Below, one piece after another: positions 55,415 through 64,000 of a stretch of DNA of 64,000 nt (position 1 is its first letter; every line of letters begins with the position of its first letter). Source of the stretch: Tubulanus polymorphus (Eukaryota; Nemertea; Palaeonemertea; Tubulaniformes; Tubulanidae); NCBI RefSeq assembly GCF_964204645.1, contig NC_134025.1, forward strand, positions 14,825,001 to 14,889,000. Reading direction: 5' to 3'. Under the pieces are notes generated by a model. The model saw only the letters and a list, made by a program, of their open reading frames with translations, was not told where the DNA came from and searched no databases. The translations under genes and the position numbers were made by a program.

Positions 55415-55622
55415 GCTCTACCGGTGAACAATTCTTGTTCTTGTAGTACTGCGCTACAGACGTTGGAGTCGGTTATCTCACCTGAAATGAAAATACAATT
55501 TGAATGTCGATACAATGAGGGATATGATGTCGCGGGAGATTCCCTGTATGAGGCATGGAAATCCCTGAAATCAAACGAAATTAACATTCATTCCAACATT
55601 TTCAACAATTCATCATCGCCAG
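55415..55622 (+). CDS. pogo transposase exon 7
   Basis: Acceptor TTTTTTTCAG. Reads ALQTLESVISPEMKIQFECR, YNEGYDVAGDSLYEAWKSLK. This block is familiar from C-terminal parts of invertebrate Tigger-derived proteins. Donor GTGAGA, phase 1. Confidence 0.7.
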
Positions 55623-55702
55623 GTGAGACTCAAATGAAATGGGTTTGTTTGATTCAACTAATTGTTAGAACGTGAAATTACCTTTCTAATCTCATTTTCA
55701 AG

Positions 55703-55902
55703 CTGACTCGGACAAGGATGTTTTAAAATATCCGATTGTGGAAAGTCGTCGCTCGAAAAATCGCATAGAAGATTCGAAACGATATTTCATCCTCACAGCA
55801 GATGATGCCTATGCGAAAGCTCTCGACAAAAATCGGAAATAAGAAGAGAAAGAAAACAAGAAATTAGAACGACAAGAGAGAAATAAGAAATGTGCAACAA
55901 GT
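55703..55902 (+). pseudogene. pogo transposase exon 8, with in-frame stop
   Basis: Acceptor TTTTCAAG. Reads ADSDKDVLKYPIVESRRSKN, RIEDSKRYFILTADDAYAK, then TAA (55,840-55,842). The same frame stays open to donor GTAAGT at 55,902 as a Lys/Glu-rich stretch, so the stop is probably a later mutation. Three short exon-like pieces may follow near 56,008-56,063 and 56,158-56,217. Confidence 0.6.
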
Positions 55903-56459
55903 GTAAGTTTCAGGGACAACCTCCTGTCGAGTTGTGAGTTCATTCATTTCCCGGTACATCGTGATGATTCTTGACCTGCTAGGTACTTAGTCTATAAATA
56001 TTTCAGGCGTCCTCAAGACCAGTGGCGTCACCTGTCGAGGAAAAAAAAACGAAAATCGTGTAGTCGAGGTAGACCTATGAAAATTAAACATTTAATGAAA
56101 TAAGGTTTTTTGGAATTTAAAATTGAGAAGGGCTACAATGTGTATCTGAATTTCAGGATCCTGTGAGTGTGCCTGAAACAAGTGGCGTGAACTTGATTCA
56201 CGAGATCAATATAAGGTAAATTACTACAAGCTTAGCTTAAAAACATGTAATAGGCCTACCTGGTTAATAGTGATGAATAATCTATCATTACTGGGTTATT
56301 ATCATTGAAGTGAAGGTTCATATGTAACCCTATACCAAGAGGGCCAGAAAGGCAGAAAGCACCTTTACTTCGGAGTGGTATGTTTCATCGGCTAAATTTT
56401 AACTAAAAAAGGAGAAATAGGATTCATGTACGGATAGTTATATATTCAACTATTTGCAG

Positions 56460-56690
56460 ATTCTGGAAATATCGAATGACGGAGAAACAATATCGGTGCA
56501 ATTTTTGGAACAATATTGCAATAAAAATCTGTTCGTTGGCCGGACGTGGAGCTCAAAGAAGATCATCCGGTTGAAAATATCGTAAACAGCTTGGAACCAC
56601 CAGAAGTAGTAAACACAAGGATTCAGATGGTTTTCCGGGCTGCCGAATTTGTGAAAAGTTGCGATTTATTTGCTTGTATATGTACATAAA
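56460..56690 (+). pseudogene. pogo transposase 3'-terminal exon, frameshifted
   Basis: Acceptor TATTTGCAG. Reads ILEISNDGETISVQFLEQYC, then after a frameshift near 56,535 RWPDVELKEDHPVENIVNSL, EPPEVVNTRIQMVF and a stop near 56,687. The WPD and hydrophobic/Pro blocks match the C-terminal beta-rich domain that I recall from related invertebrate proteins. Confidence 0.55.
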
Positions 56691-58046
56691 TGTTTTACTG
56701 TACTGTTGATAATATATACACGTATTTGTTGTTAAGAAAAAAATCATTTGTTGTTAAATCATTAAAGTTATTACTGTTATTGGCTACGATTATGGGAAAA
56801 AGTGCAGATCTGCACCTCTCCGCATAAACGGTTCAATCAATTACATTAAATAATACATAAAGTTTCAGATTCAAAATGTCATCAGCAATTCATACATTGC
56901 CATTGGTTAATTTTAATATATCTTCACTAGAAAGATTTAGCCTGGATACTGTCATTCAGTAGATTGCGTCAATCACGAGAGGTGCGGATCTGCACTTTTA
57001 CCCGATTATGTATGTATCTCTCTATTCTACAGTCGTAAGATGTTTTATAATATTTATTAGCCTACCGGTACCAGTAGGCCTATTTAGTTGTGCAATAAAA
57101 ATGTGCTGTTGTTAGTGTTTTGCCTTTAATAGACCTACATACATTCTCAGTTTTCCATTTTATTACCTTCTTATTTGCGGTTGCTGCATATCTAACGGTC
57201 CTCCTTTCAGGTGTGATGAATTTTAGGATCAATTTCCCAAGCCAAACATTCTTCATGTTTGCATGATTAAGCAGTCATCTCCCGTCACTTACAGTCTAAG
57301 CCAACTACCGTTTGATTTCCAACGTGACAACCATGTAGTTTGTATGACAGTTAAGATACAGTTTTGGTATCTAAAGCTTAGGTGTGAAAGATAACGGTAC
57401 ATCATCTATCTAATCCATCAAAATCCACGTGGAAACACCGTAATCTGGCAATCTTCCAAATCATTTCCGGGTTTGACTTCTGGGCACATCTATCCATCGC
57501 ATTGGGGACGGTGGGTAGCGTAAAGCCGAGGGAATATCGAAAATGAAAACCGGCTCGTGGTTTTTCTGAAACGTGCATGGAAATTCGAATTTTTCATGTT
57601 ATAAGCCATCTAATAGGCAATATATATTAAATATTAAACAAAATGCGATTTATGTTTTGTCTTAATTACCTAGACGAAAAACTCCCTCCAACGGCCATTT
57701 GTGCGGTTTTTGATGCTACCATCCCTAACAAATTGGTATAACCCATATCCCCCATAAACAACATGGTATCGCCCGTTTTCAATAGCATACAAGCTGTGTG
57801 TAAATCGGCGTACAGAGCATTTCCGAACTTATGTGTTAGGTTTCCGAATTTACGTGACCGCGGCTTCCGAAATTACTTCGGCATAAAAAACTTAAAAAAT
57901 CAGTGCGTTTATCTATTCAAACCAACAAAAAAATGATTTTGACAATAATTTGGGCAAAAAAGAAAAATACATATCGGAGCTTAATTGCCGATTACTGCTA
58001 ATAATTGACGGAATCCACCGATCAAAATCGCATTTCTATAAATGTA
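56691..58046. other. 3' noncoding part of the pogo element
   Basis: Holds a 210-bp MITE (56,794-57,003), an AATAAA (about 57,095), and subterminal TTCCGAA repeats (57,822-57,888). No further exon was recognised. Confidence 0.45.
56794..57003. mobile_element. 210-bp MITE with 27-bp TIRs
   Basis: Left arm from 56,794 (GGGAAAAAGTGCAGATCTGC, ACCTCTC) and right arm ending 57,003 (minus strand GGGTAAAAGTGCAGATCCGC, ACCTCTC): 27 bp with 2 mismatches. Flanked by GATTAT on both sides (56,788-56,793; 57,004-57,009). No coding content. It lies inside the pogo element and so inserted later. Confidence 0.85.
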
Positions 58047-58072
58047 TTCCGAACTTACGTGGAGTTAACCTA

Positions 58073-58336
58073 TATGAAGAGGAACACAAGGTACTATTAT
58101 GATATCCAATCTTCCGCTGACGACGTAAGTGTTCTCAAAATGAGTAAAGACCGAGCCTTCTCATGGGTTCCTACCAATGTATGACAAGTTTCAGAATTCA
58201 AATTGGCCTATTTCTAAAGAAATTGGTGAAATTCTGTTGTCTCCAGTGGGAGCTCTGAATGTACTGGTTATATCGTGTGATATGGCTACACTGACAAATG
58301 ATGAGCCTTTTATAGTCGGCCTTTAATTGAAAATTT
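58073..58336 (-). pseudogene. 5' continuation of the Kolobok-like relic
   Basis: On the minus strand the sequence just outside the pogo TA reads C-S-S-S-Y and joins in frame to I-P-D-D at 51,354. Upstream frames are decayed. Only the join is well supported. Confidence 0.35.
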
Positions 58337-58634
58337 CATTTTTCGATTGAAAAATTGTATTCCCTAAAAATACTTACCTGTACTGACATAATAGCCAAGT
58401 TGCTTTAGACGACTGGCGCCGGCCATAAACGATTTTGAGAGTAAGCCAACCATCAGCTGGCGAAACCTACCCTACTAATCTTTGTTTTAGATAGACTCAA
58501 GATAGCGGGGATGGCTGGGAGGGTATATTCGGTATGTCAGTACAGGTAAGTATTTTTAGGGAATACAATTTTTCAATCGAAAAATGAGGTATTCCCGTCA
58601 AAAAACGTTCCCTGAACTGACATAATAGCCAGAA
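58337..58634. repeat. 54-bp perfect inverted repeat plus third diverged copy, DIRS terminal structure
   Basis: 58,337-58,390 and 58,533-58,586 are exact reverse complements (54 bp; CCCTAAAAATACTTACCTGT, ACTGACATA) separated by 142 bases. A third, diverged copy in the first orientation follows directly (58,587-58,634; TTCCCTGAACTGACATAATA). It lies just 3' of the DIRS-like genes. Inverted terminal repeats with an internal complementary region are a feature of DIRS elements. Confidence 0.75.
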
Positions 58635-59131
58635 TACCACAGAAAAGGATGGCTGGGCATCTCAAAGTCGACGACCAACCAAGGTCTAAAATTGCTAAAG
58701 ATTTTCTACAATAAAAACATGGAAAACACTCACCCATTACAACAAATCGTGAGACCGGAGAGCTTACCATCCACGTCGCACAAGAAACCAAAGAGATTGG
58801 TAATTACGAGGCCAACCCTCTGTTTCCCGTAAAACTACAATAACACTATATACAATCTGCCCTAGTGCCAACAATTATAGCTTTCTACTGCTCAAAACAA
58901 AACAAAAATCGGAGTTTACGCAACCACCGAAGGATGACCCTTAAATTACTATCATCGATAAAACTATAAACAAAAAGAGCCATGCCTTGACCGCAAGGTC
59001 TTCGATTAGACCTACACGCATATACACACACACAAACCATGCGTGTGCGGCCCGAAGGTAATACTATGGTTTCCGTATCTTAATGGAACACTAATCTTGT
59101 AATACTTCCAAAACAACGCCACGACTGTGTA
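58635..59131 (-). other. DIRS 3' noncoding region
   Basis: No frame recognised. A CA-rich microsatellite is at about 59,022-59,034. Confidence 0.5.
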
Positions 59132-60442
59132 TCAATCCCCAGGACCCGGCAAAAACGGATCTGTGGGGACCGTATTACCAAACCATTTTGGGGGTTTTCT
59201 CAGCCCTTGAGCTAAAACCACAGGGCCCACTGCAGAGAGGCTACCTAACTGCCCCGAAACATCCCTCAGATAAAACGAGGAGAATGTGGACGGGCATGAC
59301 CAGAAAGCTGCCTTGCAAACCTGGTCTAGAGAACCTTCGGTGAAAACGGCCCAGGACGTGGCCAATGCTTGCACCTGGTGCGAAACCACCTCCTGAGAGG
59401 GCGGGGCACCTTCATGGTTTAACGCCTCCTTAATCACTGACGTAATCAACCTAGCCACGGAGTCCCTAGAAATGTCCTTCGAACGATCCCCCACTATCGG
59501 GAGAAATAATCTCTGGCTCTAGCCCTGTAATTGCTCGGTCTTTTCTAAATACCTCTTCAGGGAGCGCACTGGACACAACATCATGTCGGGTAAGTCTCCT
59601 GAGACCCTATGCCCCAGAGCTTCTACCCTCCACGACCTAGCCGCTGCTAAGGATTTCTGATTTCCGGACGAAGTATCACGTATCTATCCTCAGGCCCGAA
59701 AACTATATGGCCCGGTCATAGCCAAACAAAGCAAAAACACCGTCTTCCTAGTTAACCGTGACAAGGAAATCTCCCGTAACGGTTCATAGGGAGGACGTAT
59801 CAAATACTTCAGTACGACTGTAAGGTCCCATGGAGGAACCTCTCTCACCTTTCTGGGGCGAGCCACCGTGAACCCCGCAATCAATTGGGAAATTCTCGAG
59901 TCCGTGGAAACCTCCGGGACCCTGGCAGACCGATGCGTTTGTGAAATAGCCGATCGGTACCCTTTAATAGTCACCACTTGAAACCCCTTCTGATTAAACA
60001 GAAAATGAAAAAAGTCCGCTAGTTCTGCTACAGCGGGACGGAGAGGATCCACCTGTCTCCCAGAGCACCAATTGCGAAAAAAATGCCCACTTTGCATGAT
60101 AGACTGTCCCTGTCGAGGGTCTCTTGGATGCCAGAATAAATGAGGCAGGCCCTTGCGAAAATCCCTGATCCGCGAGGGATTGCTGGACAGTGGCCAAGCG
60201 TGAAGATCCAGGAAACTCACGTTGGGGTGAGACTTGAACCGCCCCTGGGATAATACTGTCGGAAACGTTGGGAGCCGACGCAGCTGACCGCACAGAAGAT
60301 TCAGAAGTCTCGGGAACCAAGTCTGAACCATCCAACAAGGTGCCACGAGGACCAAGACGCAGTTGCGCGCCTCCTCCACCCGCTCCAACACCCGATTTAT
60401 CAGGGGAACGGGGGGGATAAGCATAGGCATGAACGTTGTCAC
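59132..60442 (-). pseudogene. DIRS tyrosine recombinase
   Basis: Would integrate the circular DNA intermediate. N-terminal SAM-like part: NWCSGRQVDPLRPAVAELAD, FFHFLFNQKG, TIKGYRSAIS, then WDLTVVLKYLIRPPYEPL and LTRKTVFLLCLAMTG. The first catalytic Arg region is decayed at the frameshift near 59,690. C-terminal: SRDSVARLITSVIKEAL, SHQVQALATSW (normally H-x-x-R; here Gln, CAA at 59,369-59,371) and STFSSFYLRD with the Tyr nucleophile. A TAG lies near 59,520. Not active. Confidence 0.8.
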
Positions 60443-60721
60443 ACTCTAGGGAGAACGCATCCATGGCCCATGCCCGGTTGTCTGGGAATGGACACACGGA
60501 TACTGGGCACCTGGTGTTGAACCTGGTAGCAAACAGGTCTAGATTGGGCCAACCTATCAGTGACCTGACTCGATTCGTTACCGGCTGAAACAGTGTCCAC
60601 TCTGTGGGAATCGGCTTGTCCCGACGCGACAACTGGTCGGCCACCACATTCAATTTTCCGGCTAGATGGGTTATCGAAAGCGAAATCCCCTGTGCCTAAA
60701 CCCATAGAAGGATCTCTGCGG
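60443..60721 (-). pseudogene. DIRS segment between RNase H and recombinase
   Basis: Overlapping frames read NVVADQLSRRDKPIP (end of RNase H), WPNLDLFATRFNTRCPVSVC, DNRAWAMDAFSLE and HAYAYPP. This LFATRxN...DA...YAFPP block normally sits between RNase H and the recombinase in DIRS elements. The segment continues to about 60,300 (VAPCWMVQTWFPRLLNLL). Confidence 0.75.
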
Positions 60722-62106
60722 TTAACCGCGTAAAAGTCCGAGACCTCGTTCCCCCTGATTCAAGAGATAGGCTTTGACCGTCGAGTTGTCCGTGGCCAAC
60801 CACACGTAGTGCCCGGACAGTCTCCTGTGGAAGAACTGCAATGCTTTCTGCACTGCTAACAACTCCAGATGGTTTATGTGCAAACCTCTCTCCCTCGACG
60901 TCAAGGCTCCCGACTTCCGAGAAGCCTCGAGATGGGCTCCCCATCCGTAAAAACTGGCGTCCGTGAAAAAATGAATCGGCGCCTTGAGTGGAGCTAAGGA
61001 CGTGCCTCTCAGAAGGTTGACAGTTAGAGTCCACCACATGAGATCCGCCACCAGGGCCGGTGGAGGCACTGGGAGAAGACCGTCCCAGCATTGATTTGAA
61101 TTCGACCAAGAACTTTTCCAAAACTGCTGTAGTGGACGACTGTGTAATCTGCCCAGCAGAACGACTAAGAATATCGAACTCATCTGTCCTAGGACCTGAG
61201 ACCAGTACCGCGCTGACTGGGGAATCCCCTGAGTCAAGCCGGATACCGCTTCTTTGAGTTTGTGTAACCTTGGTTCGGCTGGATAAACTAGACCGACTTC
61301 CAGGTCAAAGTACATCCCCAGATATACGAAACTCTGAGTGGGGACCAGATGCGACATCTCCAGATTCACCCTGAAACCCAACTGGTTTATTAAGGCCAAG
61401 GTTTTCTCCAACCCTTCCTGGCACTCCCTTGCCGAATCCGCCACCACCAACCAGTTGTCCAGGTAAACGAACAGACGTACCCCTTGTGACTGAAGGCGAC
61501 GCTGAACAGTTTTCACTAACTTTGTGAATAACCAGGGGGCTGCACTGAGCCCGAACGGAAGAGCGCAAAATTGGAAAGTTTTTCCTTGCCACTTCACCCT
61601 GAGGAATTTGCGGGACCTCAGGTGTACAGGGACCTGGAAGTAAGCATCCTTTAAATCTATCGAGGCAGCCCATTGAACGGGTCTCAACCCTTGAATTACC
61701 TCCTTGGACATGGTCATCTTGAACTTTGGACACTTGAGGAACTTGTTCAAGGACGATAGATCGATCACTGTCCTGAGACCCCCGTATGCCTTGGGTACCG
61801 TAAACAAACGGGAGTACCAACCGAGAGAGTTGGGGTCCTGAACTAATTCTAGGGCCTGTTTCTCCGACAGCTCTTCCACTGCCGGGAGGACATGGGACTC
61901 TTGCCCTTTCTTGAGTCTCATGTCCGGAGGGTTACGACACAGTCGTGGTTTCTTTTGAAACTCTAAGCGATACCCCGCAGAGACGATTCTGCTCTGCCAG
62001 GTGTCGCCAAAAACGTCGTACCAGTGGGAAGCGTAGTCCTGAAGACACGCCCCCACTAGCCGACCTTCAATGCTGCCCGACTTTGGGTTTCGGCAGAAAG
62101 GACTTC
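60722..62106 (-). pseudogene. DIRS reverse transcriptase and RNase H
   Basis: Coding extends upstream of the GTG at 62,056 to about 62,106 (CRNPKSGSIEGRLV); no ATG is evident. Reverse transcriptase: TVPKAYGGLRTVIDLSSLN, AASIDLKDAYFQVPVH (motif A), CALPFGLSAAPWLFTKLV (motif B), FVYLDNWLVVA (motif C with Asn in place of the second Asp). RNase H: FFTDASFYGWGAHLE, HINHLELLAVQKAL and WLATDNSTVKAYLL. The frame ends at 60,722, near the RNase H end. Confidence 0.85.
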
Positions 62107-62108
62107 GC

Positions 62109-62173
62109 CTAAAGGGCTACGAATTCGGTCGCGTGGTTAAGTTTATCACGAGACCGAATTCGTAGCCCTTTAG
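62109..62173. repeat. 22-bp perfect hairpin at the DIRS gag-pol junction
   Basis: CTAAAGGGCTACGAATTCGG plus TC (62,109-62,130) and its exact complement (62,152-62,173), with a 21-base loop. It introduces a stop in the gag-side frame and separates it from the pol frame. Confidence 0.9.
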
Positions 62174-63770
62174 TATTCTTAGAGTCGGACCCAGACCAGC
62201 CTGGTCTCCTAAACTGCGCCCTGGGTAGTTCCCCCGTCGAAGGGAGGCCTACTCGCCGAGTATTATTGTTGGATACATTCTTTTTCGGAATCCTGAAATT
62301 GGGCTTAGCCCTAGATTCCTCCATCTTTTGGACCTGCCCGAAGGCTTTCGAACCCCATCCCGAGAATAAGCGATCCGAGGTTCCTAATGGAGCCCTATAG
62401 AGACATGTCTTAATCGAATCGGGTAGTTAAGAATCTTTAAGGAAACTATGTATGCCTGACCGACAGGGCTAAATTTGCCTGAAGCCTAATAGCCAGGGGA
62501 ACCTGATGGCAGACAGCCCGGCTCATAGCCTGCAGCAGTCCCTCTAAAGTAACGATCCGATCTGCCATGTGATCCAAATCGGGATTATCCTGTGAAACCG
62601 AGTCCTTGACCGCCTCCAGCTCTCCATGCATCGCTATCAAACACGTATCCTGGAAGGACCCTATCTGAGCGACTCCCCTAAGGCCTGCATGGCATTAACT
62701 GCCTGTTTCGGGATATGGAAACTTAAGGGCTGAGAGGTTGGCAAGCCCAACTGATCTAAATCTGTGTCTATACGGCTGTGGCTTAAAAGACGCGGTGGGG
62801 TATTATAATAGACCGGCCTAAAACCCGGAATTTTCGGATCCTGGGGCGTGAAAAATCTTTTATGCGCAATTCCAAGGGTGGCCATGTCCAAGCCTCGGAA
62901 GCCCAGGCCTCACCCCACACAGCCGAGTCTAATGCTTCCTTCCATTTCGAAGCGTAATCGGGATGTGGAGCGAGAACCACCACATCCGGGTCGTCGGGGG
63001 CTTTAAAAATCTTCGCACAGGAGCCCCTTCGTTGGGTGACCCGAGGCTCAGGGACGGTTCCCCCATATTTTGAAAGAACGTCCGTAATGAGATAAGGCAT
63101 GTCACCCGTATTCCTCGCATCGTGCACATCAGATAGTGAAGGCGAGGAGCTCCTAGGCCTACGGCCTAAAACCGCAGCTGAACCCGACAAAAAGGTGCTC
63201 CGATTAGCCTGATCCTGAAAAGCCCCTTCTTTCTCGGAGGGCTCGTTTTCAAAATCGCTGACATTGCCTATCGACAATCGATCCCCGTGCTCCTCATCCC
63301 CTTCCGAGCGCGATTCGGGGTGGGGCTGTTTCCTGAGGGCGAGATTTTCCATGCTGGATTTGAGCTCTGAGTGTGTTCAACTCCGCTTTGAAAAATTCAC
63401 AAATCTGCGATAAATCCCTGTCCCCCGATGTTCCAGCGGACAGCGGCGGAGGTAGAGGCTGCGGAGTAGGATCCCTAGGCTGACCTTTTTGGCACACTGG
63501 GGACCTAACTGGTGATCGCGATCTAGACCGAGACCTACTACGTCCGTGTGCTCGAGACCAGTCTTTATAGGGACGATAATCCCATCAGGTTCTATGAACC
63601 CGACAGCTCGCAGAACCTGACCTACGTGACCGCCTACTAGTGCGACGTTGTCAGGAACGAGCCCTGTGGCCGTGGTGCCTCCCTCTGTACCTGCGGGACC
63701 TAAGGCCCTCGACAGAGGAATCCCCTGACCTCCATGACGAGGCATTCCCTGACGATGAGACGAAGTCACT
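62174..63770 (-). pseudogene. DIRS gag-like region
   Basis: From about 63,720 down: Arg/Ser-rich stretches (SRSRSRSPVRSP type), LSQICEFFKAELNTLRAQIQ (helical), then a 189-codon frame (62,783-63,352) with PYLITDVLSKYGGTVPEPR and WKEALDSAVWGEAWASEAW. After frameshifts near 62,885 and 62,665 it continues KRFFTPQDPKIPGFRPVYYN, FHIPKQAVNAMQAL and LDHMADRIVTLEGLLQAM. A basic tail (RVGLPSTGELPRAQFRRPGW) precedes the hairpin. Confidence 0.7.
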
Positions 63771-64000
63771 TCTCAATGTTTATGTACCTACACGATTCCT
63801 TCGCTCCAGTCAATCAAAGCAACTAGTCCAGCCAATATCAAACCACAATTTTGACAAATTGTATTTATTAAATATTTAACCCCCCCTGGTGGCAACCCTT
63901 ACACTTACCATTGTCCACTTAATGATAACAGCACAACAAAACACGGCATGAATGGCACAAATATCCAACTGTTGTAGAGAAACGCAGGCTTCTGTTCAGT
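63771..64000. other. Window edge, no gene
   Basis: AT-rich; contains CCCCCCCTGGTGGCAACC near 63,881, reminiscent of the CCCCCTGGTGG core word of the tandem repeats. The expected DIRS terminal repeat is not present here. Confidence 0.35.

Larger units (their letters stand above)
51357..58070 (+). mobile_element. pogo/Tigger-like transposon, 6.7 kb, both TIRs and TA duplication
   Basis: Left TIR from 51,357 (GGGTAACTCACTGTAATTTC) and right TIR 58,047-58,070 (minus strand GGTTAACTCCACGTAAGTTC), 19 of 24 identical, each flanked by TA (51,355-51,356; 58,071-58,072). Variants of ACGTAAGTTCGGAA recur inside both ends (51,385; 51,765; 51,800; 57,822-57,888), suggesting transposase-binding subterminal repeats. 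It encodes a multi-exon DDD transposase on the plus strand and has itself been hit by a pearl-like element (52,626-53,890). Confidence 0.8.
58337..63770 (-). mobile_element. DIRS-like tyrosine-recombinase retroelement
   Basis: Minus-strand order from 63.77 kb: RS-rich and gag-like region, reverse transcriptase plus RNase H, spacer, tyrosine recombinase, inverted repeats. There are no LTRs or DDE integrase, which defines the DIRS group. The segment is visibly GC-richer than its surroundings. Inactivating changes are scattered: frameshifts, a stop, a Gln in place of the second catalytic Arg of the recombinase, and a hairpin at the gag-pol junction. The outer right end is not seen before the window edge. 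Confidence 0.85.

Noticed and set aside
60722-62056. GTG at 62,056 as the true start of the DIRS reverse transcriptase
   Set aside because: Coding resemblance extends upstream of it, and GTG is not a normal eukaryotic start. Several other open stretches in the window also begin only at TTG or GTG.

Overview
This is eukaryotic (metazoan) DNA: AT-rich, gene-poor, with spliced open reading frames (GT donors, polypyrimidine-AG acceptors), AATAAA signals, and BEL, Gypsy, DIRS, hAT, pogo, LINE and tandem-repeat-bearing Helentron/pearl-like elements. The repeat set (pearl-like elements with a CCCCCTGGTGACC core repeat and a GACG microsatellite, recurrent TAGGCCTA words, DIRS elements) suggests a marine invertebrate, perhaps a mollusc; the sequence does not fix the species.

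Layout. 0.45-1.85 kb: two nested TA-flanked TIR elements. 2.66-7.21 kb: a large imperfect inverted repeat enclosing a decayed LINE. 7.2-9.6 kb: a broken hAT transposase gene (minus). 11.5-12.3 kb: two minus-strand exon-like segments of a membrane protein. 13.66-16.41 kb: a 2.7 kb TIR element with an 8-bp duplication. 19.3-22.7 kb: a non-autonomous hAT-like repeat split by a deleted Gypsy element; the same repeat sits uninterrupted at 48.5-49.0 kb. 24.1 kb: an unnamed transposase-like fragment. 25.2-26.9 kb: LINE ORF1-like debris split by a hAT-like MITE. 27.56-40.88 kb: a second Gypsy element, split by a hAT-like element at 29.1 kb and by an unidentified 825-bp insertion at 32.4 kb, which itself holds a young BEL element (32,936-39,567, two ~360-bp LTRs, 5-bp target duplication). 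41-42.6 kb: a 146-bp tandem array and a dispersed repeat. 43.4 and 47.0 kb: two more membrane-protein exons. 44-45.3, 49.4-50.05 and 52.6-53.9 kb: pearl-like elements. 50.4-58.2 kb: a Kolobok-like transposase relic cut by a 6.7 kb pogo/Tigger-like transposon with a multi-exon transposase. 58.3-63.8 kb: a GC-richer DIRS-like tyrosine-recombinase retroelement on the minus strand.

Functionally almost everything supported is mobile DNA. The only host-gene signal is a set of four phase-compatible minus-strand exons (46,975-47,043; 43,365-43,439; 12,146-12,263; 11,545-11,604), encoding hydrophobic segments. If they are one gene, its largest intron (about 31 kb) contains the Gypsy and BEL insertions. 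No tRNA, rRNA or other RNA gene was recognised. Coordinates at repeat edges are hand-derived and may be off by a few bases to tens of bases.
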